Assembly (NCBI GenBank): GCA_023446155.1
Contig: JAEXIT010000011.1
Location: 42,451-106,450 of the forward strand
DNA length: 64,000 nt
Direction: 5' to 3'
Origin: Bacteroidota bacterium
GTDB taxonomy: Bacteria; Bacteroidota; Bacteroidia; Flavobacteriales; Flavobacteriaceae
Each line of letters begins with the position of its first letter. Within the stretch, counting starts at the first letter, position 1. Both the position numbers and the translations under genes were made by a program. Under the pieces are notes generated by a model, which was not told where the DNA came from, searched no databases, and worked only from the letters and a program-made list of their open reading frames with translations. Below, piece by piece: positions 1-8,855 of the stretch.

Positions 1-1044
1 TTTCCCGCCCGGTTTTACAATTTTAGAGTAGTTTTCCAATACTTCGGCCTGTACTTTACGGATGTTGTCGATAAACTCCGGTTGTAGTTTCCATTTGCTG
101 TCCGGGTTGCGTTTTAAAACACCCAAACCACTACACGGTGCATCGATTAATACACGGTCGGCTTTTTCATGTAATTTTTTGATCACCTTCGTACTGTCGA
201 TGATGCGGTATTCAATATTAAAAGCACCGTTTCGTTTTGCGCGGAGTTTTAATTGTTTTAATTTACTTTCGTACAAATCCATCGCGATTAGCTGACCTTT
301 GTTTTCCATTAAGGAAGCCATATGCAAGGTTTTCCCACCAGCCCCGGCACAGGTATCCACTACGCGCATTCCCGGTTTGATATCCAGAAAACGAGCAACC
401 ATTTGCGATGAGGCATCCTGTACTTCAAACATCCCTTCTTTAAAGGCATCTGTAAGAAATACATTGGCACGTTCTTTTAAAATCAAGGCATCCGGATAGT
501 TCGAATGGAATTCCGTTTCAATATTCAGGTCCATTAAGACAGCACGAAGCTTTTCTTTGGTCGTTTTTAGTGTGTTAACACGCAAAATAACTTTTGCCTG
601 TTCATTTTGTGCTGCGATTTCAGTAGACCATAACGCTTCGCCCAATTCCTGTACACCAATTTCGTCCATCCAGTCCGGAATGGATTCTCTGTACTTTCTG
701 ATTTTTGACAATTCGTCAAAACGTCCTTTTATTTTTCGAACCGGAGTACTTTCAAAATACTTCCAGTCCGGTAGGGTATAGCCGCGGAGAACAGCCCAAA
801 CGGCAAAAATCCGCCATACATTGTCCCGGTCATACGGTTCTTTAACTTCGGCTATTTCGGCGTACAAACGCTTCCAACGTACAATTTCATAAATGGTTTC
901 CGCAACGAACTTTCGGTCGTGGCTTCCCCATCGTTTGTCTTTTTTTAAGGCGCGTGCCACTACTTTGTCGGCATATTCTCCTTCGTTGAAAATAGCCATT
1001 ATCGAATCAATAACGGTAAAAACCAGGTTTCTGTGTAATCTCAT
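1..1044 (-). CDS. RsmB/NOP-family RNA (cytosine-5) methyltransferase, 3' end cut by window
   Basis: The reverse strand is open from an ATG at 1044 to the window edge (348 codons), so the C-terminus is missing. The SAM-binding loop VVDTCAGAGGKT lies near residues 226-240 and the family signature DAPCSGLG near 300-307, both typical of RsmB/NOP m5C methyltransferases acting on 16S rRNA or tRNA. The catalytic TC cysteine of motif VI would lie past the edge. The N-terminal 200 residues (KWKRLYAEI, VWRIFAVWAVLRG) match the usual N-terminal extension. It stands apart from the AraC gene by about 50 bases. The family is sure; the exact RNA target is not. Confidence 0.9.
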   Translation of the reverse strand, partial: MRLHRNLVFTVIDSIMAIFNEGEYADKVVARALKKDKRWGSHDRKFVAETIYEIVRWKRLYAEIAEVKEPYDRDNVWRIFAVWAVLRGYTLPDWKYFESTPVRKIKGRFDELSKIRKYRESIPDWMDEIGVQELGEALWSTEIAAQNEQAKVILRVNTLKTTKEKLRAVLMDLNIETEFHSNYPDALILKERANVFLTDAFKEGMFEVQDASSQMVARFLDIKPGMRVVDTCAGAGGKTLHMASLMENKGQLIAMDLYESKLKQLKLRAKRNGAFNIEYRIIDSTKVIKKLHEKADRVLIDAPCSGLGVLKRNPDSKWKLQPEFIDNIRKVQAEVLENYSKIVKPGGK

Positions 1045-1093
1045 TTGTGTAAAAATCAGCTTGCAAAGATAGTTAATTTATTTACTTACAAGC

Positions 1094-1963
1094 CTATCTG
1101 TATCGGTTAATAAATGAAGAGGGCGTTTCGCCGCATTTTTTTTTGAATAGTCTCGAAAAATAGGCATAATCGTCATAGCCTAATAGCGTAGCAACTTCGG
1201 CAAAATTGTTCTTAAATCGGATCAATTCCCGTTTGGCTTCCAGAAATACCCGATCCAAAATGACATCGGATGTGGTTTTGCCTACCATCGATTGCGTGAT
1301 CCGGTTTAAATGCTTCGGACTCACATTGAGCCATTCGGCATATTGCGAGGGCGATTTTTCGGATTTATAGTGCTTTTCAATCAGGCGCTCCAGTTCCTGA
1401 AATCGCAAGGCGTATGAATGTTGAACAGCGGTAGCCGTTGCATTTTTTTCGATATACAAACGGGTACTGTCGATATAAATCTGATCGATCAGACTGAGGA
1501 TTTTCTGCATTTTTAAAACGGCTTCATTTTGATGTTCTTTCAAAATTTCACGAAACAAGAACTCAAAATCGGGCGCATCGTTTTCAAGATATAAAAACGG
1601 AGCGTTTTGTACACTGTAGAAAAAGGGGTAGTTGTGAATCTTGATCCGATTGTAATGCAAATCATAAAATGTCTGCGTATGGAAAAAAATATAACCACAA
1701 ATGTCATCCGACAATTCCCAATGGTGTGTTTGTCCGGGATTTAGAAAAAAAAGACTACCGGGTTTTACAGTATAGGTCGTGAAATCAATTTCGTGAATGC
1801 CACTTCCCTGCGTAAAAAGTACAGTCAGGTAAAAATTGTGTTTGTGTGGTTTATGGATGTTACGGTGATTGGTAATGATGTGGTTTTCAATGGTGTTTGC
1901 GTAAAATTCCTTGCGGGTTTCGCTCGGTTCAAATTGTTTTATGTCGAGAATAGCAGTTTTCAT
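1094..1963 (-). CDS. AraC-family transcriptional regulator
   Basis: This is a 289-residue cytoplasmic regulator. The N-terminal half carries an AraC-type cupin (HKHNFYLTVLFTQGSGIHEIDF, then KPGSLFFLNPGQTHHWEL), and the last 100 residues hold the two helix-turn-helix motifs ending in YDDYAYFSRLFKKKCGETPSSFINRYR, the canonical AraC signature. The ligand is unknown. It lies between the methyltransferase and a divergent DUF983 gene whose start is about 100 bases away, so either neighbour or itself may be a target. No operator could be assigned. Confidence 0.92.
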   Translation of the reverse strand: MKTAILDIKQFEPSETRKEFYANTIENHIITNHRNIHKPHKHNFYLTVLFTQGSGIHEIDFTTYTVKPGSLFFLNPGQTHHWELSDDICGYIFFHTQTFYDLHYNRIKIHNYPFFYSVQNAPFLYLENDAPDFEFLFREILKEHQNEAVLKMQKILSLIDQIYIDSTRLYIEKNATATAVQHSYALRFQELERLIEKHYKSEKSPSQYAEWLNVSPKHLNRITQSMVGKTTSDVILDRVFLEAKRELIRFKNNFAEVATLLGYDDYAYFSRLFKKKCGETPSSFINRYR

Positions 1964-2067
1964 AAAACGGATATCAGGATTTTTAATGTCCTAAAAGTAC
2001 AAAAACTTGTGTGAATCGTCTATAGCCTGTTAGTGATTTCTTGTGAAATTTGTATAAAAAAAGAGTT

Positions 2068-2427
2068 ATGTCAATTGTAAAGAACATTGTAACGGAAAAA
2101 TGCCCTAAATGTCACCAGGGACAGGTTTTTGAAAAGAAAGGAAATATATTGCTTTTTCAGATGCCCAAAATGAACACGCATTGTTCCCACTGTAATCATA
2201 AATTCGAAAAGGAACCCGGATATTTCTTCGGATCCATGTTTGTGAGCTATGCCGTAGCGGTGGCTGAAATGGTTGCCTTTTTCCTGATTATCCAGTTTTT
2301 TGTGGACAGTTTTGTGACGATTGTGGTGCTTATCGGAATTATGTCGATACTGTTAAGTACCTTTAATTTTAGAATGTCCCGAATGCTGTGGATGTATCTG
2401 TTGGATGGAAAAAACAAACGCTTATAG
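2068..2427 (+). CDS. DUF983 membrane protein with zinc-ribbon
   Basis: A 119-residue protein starting at the ATG at 2068; an upstream in-frame TTG adds six residues but the ATG matches the family start MSIVKNIVTEKCPKC. Two Cys pairs (CPKC near residue 12 and CSHC near 42) form a probable zinc ribbon, followed by two hydrophobic segments (about 55-80 and 85-105). DUF983 proteins are small inner-membrane proteins of unknown function, common in Bacteroidota. The gene is followed 40 bases later by a lipoprotein gene on the same strand. Confidence 0.9.
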   Translation: MSIVKNIVTEKCPKCHQGQVFEKKGNILLFQMPKMNTHCSHCNHKFEKEPGYFFGSMFVSYAVAVAEMVAFFLIIQFFVDSFVTIVVLIGIMSILLSTFNFRMSRMLWMYLLDGKNKRL

Positions 2428-2467
2428 TTAAAAATGTTTGTAAATTAGCCTTTTAAATCCCTTTGGA

Positions 2468-3550
2468 ATGAAAATAAGGCTACTACTGATCACAACATTC
2501 ATTTGCTTTTCCTGCAATAAATTAAAACCTACCACCGATGCATCCGAAAATAATGGTCCATCGGTCGCACTAACAAACCCGAATGCGGTTACTATCGATA
2601 CGTTACTCACGGATAAAATTAGTATCCGGGCGATTACAGTCGACAGTAACCGCATTTGGTATGCAGGAAGTAACGGTAAATACGGTTATGTCGCGTTAGA
2701 CGGTTCGAAGTCGTTTAAAGGGCATATTGAAAAAGATAATTTAACCCCCGAGTTCAGGAGTATCGCACAAACAAAAGATTATATTTTTATGATCAGTATT
2801 GCAAATCCCGGGTTGTTGTATCGGATCGATAAAGATGGAAGTCAGATACAGTTGGTGTATAAAGAAAGTGGGGAGCGGGTTTTTTACGATAGTATGCAGT
2901 TTTGGAATGACAACGAAGGCATTGTAGTGGGCGATCCGACAGGTAGTTGTTTTTCACTTTTGATCACACGTGATGGCGGGGCAACCTGGAAAAAAATCGA
3001 ATGCAATGTGTTGCCGACTATTGCTGATGGCGAGGCTTTTTTTGCCGCCAGTAATACCAATATTATTGTACAAGAAGAGAATACCTGGATTGTATCGGGT
3101 GGAAAGCGTTCGCGGGTTTTCTTCTCTCCGGATAAAGGAAAGAGCTGGAAAGTGGTCGACACGCCGATTGTTCAGGGAGAAGCGATGACGGGTATTTTTT
3201 CAGCCGATTTTTACGATACCAATACCGGATTTGCAGTAGGCGGAAATTATGAAAAGCCGAATCAGAATCACGGAAATAAAATCCGCACCACCGATGGTGG
3301 AAAAACCTGGCAAAAGGTAGCCGAAAACAAAGGCTTTGGCTATGGTTCCTGCGTGCAGTTTTTCCCTGGAAGTAGGGGGAAGGAATTGCTAACGGTAGGA
3401 GCGAGTGGGGTGTATTATTCGGCTGATTTTGGTGAAAACTGGCAAAAAATAGCCGATTATAAAGATCTTTTTACCATTCGTTTTGTAAATCGAAAAAGCG
3501 CTATTGCAGCCGGTAATAATAAAATAGTGCGATTCCGGTTCCAAACCTGA
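2468..3550 (+). CDS. Lipoprotein with Ycf48/BNR-type beta-propeller repeats
   Basis: A 360-residue exported lipoprotein: signal LLLITTFICFSC with the lipid-attached Cys near residue 16. The body contains repeated propeller blades with the DGGATWKK, DKGKSWKV, DGGKTWQK and DFGENWQK signatures of Ycf48/BNR (sialidase-like) repeats. Relatives are often labelled oxidoreductase, which the sequence does not support; no catalytic residues are visible. The TGA stop at 3548-3550 lies inside the first copy of the palindromic repeat array that follows, so the array abuts the coding end. Confidence 0.85.
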   Translation: MKIRLLLITTFICFSCNKLKPTTDASENNGPSVALTNPNAVTIDTLLTDKISIRAITVDSNRIWYAGSNGKYGYVALDGSKSFKGHIEKDNLTPEFRSIAQTKDYIFMISIANPGLLYRIDKDGSQIQLVYKESGERVFYDSMQFWNDNEGIVVGDPTGSCFSLLITRDGGATWKKIECNVLPTIADGEAFFAASNTNIIVQEENTWIVSGGKRSRVFFSPDKGKSWKVVDTPIVQGEAMTGIFSADFYDTNTGFAVGGNYEKPNQNHGNKIRTTDGGKTWQKVAENKGFGYGSCVQFFPGSRGKELLTVGASGVYYSADFGENWQKIADYKDLFTIRFVNRKSAIAAGNNKIVRFRFQT

Positions 3551-3715
3551 CAGGTTTGTTGGTTTCGCAACGAAAAAAACTATCGTATAAAACCTGACAG
3601 GTTTCGCAACGCAACGTAAATAAACCTGTCAGGTTTGGAGGTTTCTCAGCGCAACGTAAATAAACCTGTCAGGTTTGGAGGTTTCGCAACGCAACGATAA
3701 AAAACCTGTCAGGTT
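3543..3715. repeat. Array of five AACCTGWCAGGTT palindromes
   Basis: Five copies of a 13-15 bp palindrome (AACCTG, A or T, CAGGTT) lie at 3543-3557, 3590-3604, 3622-3636, 3662-3676 and 3703-3715. Copies 3, 4 and 5 are exactly 40 bases apart and the sequence between them is nearly the same (GGAGGTTTCGCAACGCAACG and close variants), while copies 1 to 3 are 47 and 32 apart. The array separates the convergent propeller lipoprotein and Spy-like genes. Each palindrome can form a small hairpin. Similar palindromes are a known kind of intergenic repeat in flavobacteria, to my recollection. Confidence 0.85.
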
Positions 3716-3784
3716 AAAAAAACAAAAACCTGCCGATGTTTTGTAACACCTAAGCAGGTTTCCTAATAAAAAAGCTCCTTTTTA

Positions 3785-4231
3785 TTATCTTCCGCGGTCT
3801 TTCATTTGTCGTAAAAGTTTCCGGTTAAAATCGTCTTCCGCCTTTTTGAGTTTTAAAATTTTTGTCGGACTGATCACGGTTTTCAGATCGGCAATAAATT
3901 TAAGTTTCAGATTAAAAAGCTCCTCTTCGGTATTTTCCATCTGATTCAGAAAAACCAAGGCTTCTTTTTCACTCATTTTATCGATGGCTCCCTCATCCAT
4001 ATTACTTTGAAAGACACGCATTTTTTTATGGCGCAATTCAAATTGTCTTTCGTCAAAAGTATTGTAAATCGGCCAGAATTTAGTTGCTTCTTCCGTTGTC
4101 AAACCTAATTCGGTCGTGATAAAAGCGACTTTTAACTGTTTGATTTGCTCTCTTTTTTCTCTAAAACCCTGTCCGAAAACCGTAACGGACAGCAATAACA
4201 ATAGAAAGGGTAGGATTCGTTTTATAGTCAT
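3785..4231 (-). CDS. Spy/CpxP-like periplasmic protein, third gene of an ECF sigma operon
   Basis: A 148-residue exported protein with an N-terminal signal (RILPFLLLLLSVTVFGQG) and an all-helical charged body. The stretch LGLTTEEATKFWPIYNTFDERQFELRHKKM resembles the LTxxQ-type helices of Spy/CpxP proteins. Bacteroidota relatives are often called 'sensor of ECF-type sigma factor' because of their position. Here it follows, by 4 bases, a membrane anti-sigma candidate and then the sigma gene, on the same strand. The role as a periplasmic stress sensor or chaperone is inferred from this context. Confidence 0.75.
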   Translation of the reverse strand: MTIKRILPFLLLLLSVTVFGQGFREKREQIKQLKVAFITTELGLTTEEATKFWPIYNTFDERQFELRHKKMRVFQSNMDEGAIDKMSEKEALVFLNQMENTEEELFNLKLKFIADLKTVISPTKILKLKKAEDDFNRKLLRQMKDRGR

Positions 4232-4235
4232 GGCA

Positions 4236-4646
4236 TTATTCGTTTAAATATAGGTCTAAATTGTTGTGATCAGACAGATACGCTTCTACCGCATCATTGT
4301 TTAAAACGATCGATTTTTCCAACGCCTGAATGTCGTTTTCATCCAAATGTTGGATAAGATCATATGAATTCACATTCGCCTGTAAATAGGTTTCCACCGT
4401 AGCATCGTCTAAAGAAGTCGCCGGAATGGACTGGTTGTTGTAATAGAGCGTCAATCCACCGGCCAGTAAAAGCGTGGCCGCGATGCTCGACATCCATACG
4501 CTGCTGCGACGCCATAACGGAATTACTTTCGCTTCCGGTTGTGACAGTCGGTCCATAATACGGGCTTCCATCTGCTCGAAATACGGCTCCGGAATGGTAA
4601 AACCGGAGGTAATTTTCGGATCGTTTTCTAAATTAAACTTTTTCAT
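4236..4646 (-). CDS. Probable membrane anti-sigma factor
   Basis: A 136-residue protein with a cytoplasmic N-terminal region (about 1-48), one membrane span (SSVWMSSIAATLLLAGGLTLYY, about 48-70) and an acidic outer domain. The N-terminal FTIPEPYFEQMEARIMDRL segment is typical of small Bacteroidota proteins that follow ECF sigma genes. It has no FecR domain or clear zinc anti-sigma HxxxCxxC motif. The gene lies between the ECF sigma gene (about 100 bases upstream) and the Spy-like gene, so an anti-sigma role is inferred from layout and topology only. Confidence 0.65.
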   Translation of the reverse strand: MKKFNLENDPKITSGFTIPEPYFEQMEARIMDRLSQPEAKVIPLWRRSSVWMSSIAATLLLAGGLTLYYNNQSIPATSLDDATVETYLQANVNSYDLIQHLDENDIQALEKSIVLNNDAVEAYLSDHNNLDLYLNE

Positions 4647-4744
4647 TATTCTTATTTTTCGTTCTTCGCTAACACTATTTGTGAATTTTAATAGCGTTAT
4701 TTCCTATTCCTGTTATGTATTTGACAAATTCCCGTTCGAAAGGT

Positions 4745-5287
4745 TTAAACGGAATTCAAATATTCTTCAATTTTTTTTACCGCATGATGATAGGAGGCTT
4801 TTAAGGCGCCAACCGAAGTTCCGAGGATCTCCGATATATCTTCGTATTTTAGTTCTTCAAAGTATTTCATCTTAAAAACCAACTGTTGCTTTTCCGGCAA
4901 GGTGGCGACCGCTTTTTGCAGTTTTAATTGAATTTCGTCTCCATCGTAATTCACATCGGCTTCGAGTTTGTTCACGGCTTTCGATTGCAATTCTTCATTG
5001 CTGATTCCCGATTTCCGGGCGCGTTGGTTGATAAACGTGATCGCTTCGTTGGTCGCAATACGATACATCCAGGAAAACAGTTTGCTCTCTCCTTTAAAAT
5101 GTTTCAGGTTGTTAAAAATCTTGATAAAGGTATTCTGCAGTACGTCGTCGGTATCGTCATGATCCAGTACTATATTCCGGATATGACGGTACAATGGCCG
5201 TTGGTATTCGGTCAATAACCGGCGAAACGCTTCGTTTTGCGTTTTCGGATCGAGTAACTGGCGGATAAAAAGAGCTTCGTCCTGCAA
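4745..5287 (-). CDS. ECF RNA polymerase sigma factor
   Basis: Region 2 (YRHIRNIVLDHDDTDDVLQNTFIKIFNNLKHF, then SWMYRIATNEAITFINQR) and region 4 (ATLPEKQQLVFKMKYFEELKYEDISEILGTSVGALKASYHHAVKKIEEYL) are both complete. The open frame runs upstream to 5491, but that would overlap the divergent HAD gene and adds non-conserved sequence. No ATG lies near the conserved start, so I use the TTG at 5287 (180 residues, LQDEALFIRQLL); this start is uncertain. It probably controls itself and the downstream anti-sigma and Spy-like genes. Confidence 0.9.
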   Translation of the reverse strand: MQDEALFIRQLLDPKTQNEAFRRLLTEYQRPLYRHIRNIVLDHDDTDDVLQNTFIKIFNNLKHFKGESKLFSWMYRIATNEAITFINQRARKSGISNEELQSKAVNKLEADVNYDGDEIQLKLQKAVATLPEKQQLVFKMKYFEELKYEDISEILGTSVGALKASYHHAVKKIEEYLNSV

Positions 5288-5383
5288 ACTGACTGTTTTT
5301 ATGGTTAAGACTAAAGATAACCGAAAAAGTTTAATCGGAAGGATCTTTTTTTGACAACCGAAATGGTATACTGGAATAAAACG

Positions 5384-5391
5384 TACTTTTG
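5384..5391 (+). promoter_or_regulatory. Probable Bacteroidota -7 box for the HAD gene
   Basis: TACTTTTG matches the TAnnTTTG -7 consensus and lies 19 bases before the ATG at 5411. I see no good TTG -33 element at the usual spacing. Confidence 0.4.
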
Positions 5392-5410
5392 TGAAAAATA
5401 ACAACACACC

Positions 5411-6070
5411 ATGGTTAAGACCGTAATTTTTGATATGGACGGCGTGATTGTCGACACAGAGCCCGTTCATAAATATGCCTATTACAAACATTTTTCAGAA
5501 TTGGGAATCGACGTTTCGGAAGAAATGTATGCTTCTTTTACTGGGAATTCCACCCGAAATGTATTTCAAAAATTAAAAGAACGTTTTGCGTTGCAACACG
5601 ACGTGGAAGAATTGATTCTACGGAAACGTTTCCTTTTTAACGATGCGTTCGATACCAAAGAAGACCTGGAACTGATTGATGGCGTTCGTAATTTGATCAT
5701 CGATCTTCACGGAAATGGAATGCAATTAATTTTGGCTTCGTCGGCTTCCAAAGGAACGATCGAAAGAGTATTTAACCGTTTTGAATTGCATCCGTATTTT
5801 ACGCATACCGTTAGTGGGGAAGATTTTCCGAAATCCAAACCGCATCCTGCTATTTTTCTGCATGCAGCCTCTTTGTCGGTAGCTCCGATCGAGCATTGTA
5901 TCGTGATTGAAGATAGTACGAATGGAATCAAGGCTTCGAAAGCGGCCGGAATATTTTGTCTGGCATACAACAGTGTCAATTCCAAACTACAGGATTTGTC
6001 GGAAGCCGATCACGAAATCGGGCATTTCGATGAGATCAATTATAAGATTGTTTCTCAAATAAAACAATAA
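5411..6070 (+). CDS. HAD-superfamily sugar-phosphatase / beta-phosphoglucomutase-like hydrolase
   Basis: A 219-residue cytoplasmic enzyme with all HAD motifs: FDMDGVIVDTEP (residues 6-17, nucleophile Asp and acid/base Asp), LASSAS (motif II), SKPHP (motif III Lys) and VIEDSTNGIKA (motif IV). The four-helix cap between about 17 and 90 makes it a subclass I member like beta-phosphoglucomutase or small sugar phosphatases. The substrate cannot be read from sequence. It is transcribed alone, divergent from the ECF sigma gene, and ends at a shared terminator. Confidence 0.9.
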   Translation: MVKTVIFDMDGVIVDTEPVHKYAYYKHFSELGIDVSEEMYASFTGNSTRNVFQKLKERFALQHDVEELILRKRFLFNDAFDTKEDLELIDGVRNLIIDLHGNGMQLILASSASKGTIERVFNRFELHPYFTHTVSGEDFPKSKPHPAIFLHAASLSVAPIEHCIVIEDSTNGIKASKAAGIFCLAYNSVNSKLQDLSEADHEIGHFDEINYKIVSQIKQ

Positions 6071-6074
6071 AGCA

Positions 6075-6103
6075 AAAGCCGTGGATTATCCCACGGCTTT
6101 TTT
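6075..6103. terminator. Bidirectional terminator between HAD and photolyase genes
   Basis: AAAGCCGTGG (6075-6084) pairs with CCACGGCTTT (6091-6100) with a 6-base loop and T or A runs on either side. The photolyase stop codon (6086-6088) sits in the loop, so its last codons form one arm. Confidence 0.85.
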
Positions 6104-7384
6104 ATAGGTGGTCAGGCATCTTTCACGAGCCGTTTTATGATCAACTATCGGTAACGGATAGGCTTCGGTTCCAAGTTCCGGAATCCATTTTTTGATATAG
6201 ATAAGGTCTTTGTCGAACTTTTTGATTTGTTCGGTCGGATTAAAGATTCGGAAATACGGCGCGGCATCCACACCCGACCCGGCTGCCCATTGCCAGTTGC
6301 CCACATTGCTGGATTGTTCGTAATCGAGTAGTTTCTGAGCAAAATAGGTTTCGCCCCATCGCCAGTCGATTAAAAGGTGTTTGCACAAAAAACTGGCCAC
6401 AATCATACGCACTCTGTTGTGCATATGTCCGGTGGCATTGAGTTCGCGCATTCCGGCGTCGACAAACGGATAACCGGTTTTCCCTTCGCACCATTTCTGA
6501 AATAAAACTTCGTTATTGTTCCATTGAATGGCATCATATTTTTCTTTAAAACTACGGTGAATCGTATGTGGAAAATGCCATAAAATCTGCATAAAAAACT
6601 CCCGCCAAATCAGTTCGTTTAAAAAGGTCTGGTTGCGGAAACCGGCCGCTAAGCGCACCATCTCGCGGATGCTCACCGATCCGAAGCGAAGGTGTGGTCC
6701 TAATAAAGAAGTCCCGGAAATGGCCGGAAAGTTCCGTGTCTCTTCGTAGTTTTCGACTAATTTTTCCGAAACGTCAAAAGTAGGTACTGTGATTTTGGAG
6801 GATTGAAATCCGATGGCTTCCAGACTTAAAAAGGGATAGTCGTGCGACGCTATAGCTTCCAAAAGGGTCTCCGATGGATAATGGTGAACGGTCGTTTTAT
6901 AAAACTGCTCTTTCCATTTTTTAGAATAAGGTGTATAAACCACATAGGGGGTACCATCGTCTTTTACGACCTCACTTTTTTCAAAAATAACCTGATCTTT
7001 TGCCGTTTTAAAAGCAATGTCGTTTTCTTTTAATAGGTTATAAACCGCAGTGTCCCGTTTGCGAGCCGAGGGTTCGTAATCGTGGTTGGTATAAACGGTC
7101 GCAATTTTATTTTCGTTGATCAGCTTTTGAAAAATAGCAACGGGATCGCCATAAAAAACAGCGAGTGATTGACCCGATTTCGAAAGCTGCTGTTGCATCC
7201 GATCGAGTTGATTATGAATAAAGTTTACACGGGCATCATCGGCGGGTAATTGCGAAAGGATGCTGGTGTCGAAAATAAAAATGGGAAGCACCGGCAGTTC
7301 ACTGTTAAGGGCGTGAAACAATCCGGTATTATCGGTTAATCGCAGGTCTCTGCGAAACCAGAAAATAGTAATTGTATTTTGCAT
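6086..7384 (-). CDS. phrB: Deoxyribodipyrimidine photolyase
   Basis: A 432-residue light-driven DNA repair enzyme of the cryptochrome/photolyase family. The N-terminal antenna-binding domain starts at FWFRRDLRLTDN (about 8-19). The FAD domain is complete, with WREFFMQILWHFPH, GKTGYPFVDAGMRELNATGHMHNRVRM and the FAD/lesion signature QSSNVGNWQWAAGSGVDAAPYFRIFNP. The length is usual for class I CPD photolyases. The SRPBCC gene starts about 12 bases upstream on the same strand, a pairing I have seen in other Bacteroidota, so they are probably co-transcribed. CPD rather than (6-4) specificity is inferred. Confidence 0.95.
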   Translation of the reverse strand: MQNTITIFWFRRDLRLTDNTGLFHALNSELPVLPIFIFDTSILSQLPADDARVNFIHNQLDRMQQQLSKSGQSLAVFYGDPVAIFQKLINENKIATVYTNHDYEPSARKRDTAVYNLLKENDIAFKTAKDQVIFEKSEVVKDDGTPYVVYTPYSKKWKEQFYKTTVHHYPSETLLEAIASHDYPFLSLEAIGFQSSKITVPTFDVSEKLVENYEETRNFPAISGTSLLGPHLRFGSVSIREMVRLAAGFRNQTFLNELIWREFFMQILWHFPHTIHRSFKEKYDAIQWNNNEVLFQKWCEGKTGYPFVDAGMRELNATGHMHNRVRMIVASFLCKHLLIDWRWGETYFAQKLLDYEQSSNVGNWQWAAGSGVDAAPYFRIFNPTEQIKKFDKDLIYIKKWIPELGTEAYPLPIVDHKTARERCLTTYKKAVG

Positions 7385-7396
7385 GTGTACTGTCGT

Positions 7397-7864
7397 TTAG
7401 CCGGGATAACGGCCGAATAATTGTTCCAGTTTGTTTTTCCGGTAGTGGAAAATAGCCTTTAATTTTGGTCGGACGAGTAACGGATGGAACAGCTTTCCGA
7501 TAAAACCCAAGGGAACCTGATAATGAATAAGATCTTCCATTTCGATACCGCCATCGATTTCCCTGAAAAAATGTTTGTGATGCCAGAATTTATACGGGCC
7601 GAATCGCTGTTCGTCTACAAAAAAAGCATTCGGTTCCACATGAGTGATTTCGGTGACCCACTGTAACTGAATCCCGCGAAACGGACTGATTTTATAGTGT
7701 ATGATTTGACCGGCAAACATTTTCCGGTCGTCGCCCGAAAGTGTCTCGAATTTCATGTCTTCCGGTGTGATCGTATTAAGATTCGACGGATCTGAAAAAA
7801 AAGCCCAGGCTTCGTCTAGTGAAACCGGTAATTTCTGACGGGTATGTAAGGTGTATAGCTTCAT
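7397..7864 (-). CDS. SRPBCC-family (cyclase/dehydrase-like) ligand-binding protein
   Basis: A 155-residue protein; I take the ATG at 7864 (MKLYTLHTRQKLPVSLDEAWAFFSDPSNLNTITP) rather than the one three codons earlier. The opening matches the SRPBCC/START-like fold of cyclase/dehydrase proteins: strand, then the LDEAWAFFSDPSNL helix, then FRGIQLQWVTEITHVEPNAFFVDEQRFGPYKFWHHKHFF. Such proteins bind hydrophobic ligands; its ligand is unknown. It is upstream of and very near the photolyase gene in the same direction. Confidence 0.85.
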   Translation of the reverse strand: MKLYTLHTRQKLPVSLDEAWAFFSDPSNLNTITPEDMKFETLSGDDRKMFAGQIIHYKISPFRGIQLQWVTEITHVEPNAFFVDEQRFGPYKFWHHKHFFREIDGGIEMEDLIHYQVPLGFIGKLFHPLLVRPKLKAIFHYRKNKLEQLFGRYPG

Positions 7865-7990
7865 TATAAGCAAAATTACAAATGTTTGCGATTCGGATCA
7901 ATATCTGTCGGTTGGTTTTTCTTTTAAATTAAAATTAACATTTAAAGTGTGTTTTTTTAGTAAATTCGTTCGCAAATAAACAAAATAGTT

Positions 7991-8836
7991 ATGAAGAGAA
8001 TTATTGTTACTGCAGCTTTTTTTATGGCAACTTTAGCCATTCAGGCTCAGGTAAAAACGCCACAAGCCAGTCCTAAAGCAGAATTAGAGCAGGTTGTAGG
8101 TTTAACACAGGTTGAATTGGATTATTCCCGCCCGAGTTCAAAAGGAAGAGCTGTTTTTGGTGAATTGGTTCCTTACGGAAAAGTATGGAGAACCGGTGCT
8201 AATGCCAATACTACCATTTCTTTCGGTGATGATGTTGTAATTGACGGAAAAACACTGAAAAAAGGAAAATACGCCCTGTATACATTGCCAAAAGCAGATT
8301 CATGGGATGTGATTTTCTATACGGATACCAATAACTGGGGAACTCCTGAGAAATGGGACGATTCGAAAGTAGCATTACGTACTACAGTGAAACCGGAAAC
8401 ATTAGGCAGAAAAGTGGAAACGTTTACCATTGCGGTTAACAATGTGGACAACGATAACGGAAGTCTTGAAATTTCATGGGAGAAAACATTGGTAGCGGTT
8501 AAATTCCAAGTACCAACACAAAAAATCGCTATGAAAAGTATCGAAGGTGCTTTAGCAGGACCTACCGGTAATGATTATTTCTCTTCGGCGCAATATTACT
8601 ACCAATCCGGAGGTGATATGAACAAAGCGTTGGAGTGGGTGAACAAGGCTGTTGGAATGGAAAAAGAAGCCCCTTTCTGGTACTTACGTCTAAAATCATT
8701 GATCCAGGCGAAATTAGGTGACAAAAAAGGTGCTATCGAAACGGCTAAATTGTCACAGGCTAGCGCTGAAAAAGCGAATAATGCTGATTATGTGAAAATG
8801 AATAAAGACTCTATCTTAGAATGGTCTAAAAAATAA
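7991..8836 (+). CDS. DUF2911 exported protein
   Basis: A 281-residue secreted protein. The signal peptide (MKRIIVTAAFFMATLAIQAQ) ends near residue 20. Residues about 25-170 form the DUF2911 domain (ELEQVVGLTQVELDYSRPSSKGRAVFGELVPYGKVWRTGANANTTISF), followed by a helical TPR-like tail (about 190-281: AQYYYQSGGDMNKALEWVNKA). DUF2911 has no assigned function. The gene is monocistronic and is followed by a clear terminator. Confidence 0.9.
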   Translation: MKRIIVTAAFFMATLAIQAQVKTPQASPKAELEQVVGLTQVELDYSRPSSKGRAVFGELVPYGKVWRTGANANTTISFGDDVVIDGKTLKKGKYALYTLPKADSWDVIFYTDTNNWGTPEKWDDSKVALRTTVKPETLGRKVETFTIAVNNVDNDNGSLEISWEKTLVAVKFQVPTQKIAMKSIEGALAGPTGNDYFSSAQYYYQSGGDMNKALEWVNKAVGMEKEAPFWYLRLKSLIQAKLGDKKGAIETAKLSQASAEKANNADYVKMNKDSILEWSKK

Positions 8837-8855
8837 TTTCTTTTTTAAAGAAGCT

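Noticed and set aside
3543..3715. Possible CRISPR array
   Set aside because: The repeated unit is a short palindrome, the spacing varies (47, 32, 40, 40) and the intervening sequences resemble each other rather than being unique spacers. No cas gene is near.
5288..5491. N-terminal extension of the ECF sigma gene
   Set aside because: It would overlap the divergent HAD gene by about 80 bases and does not resemble sigma factors.
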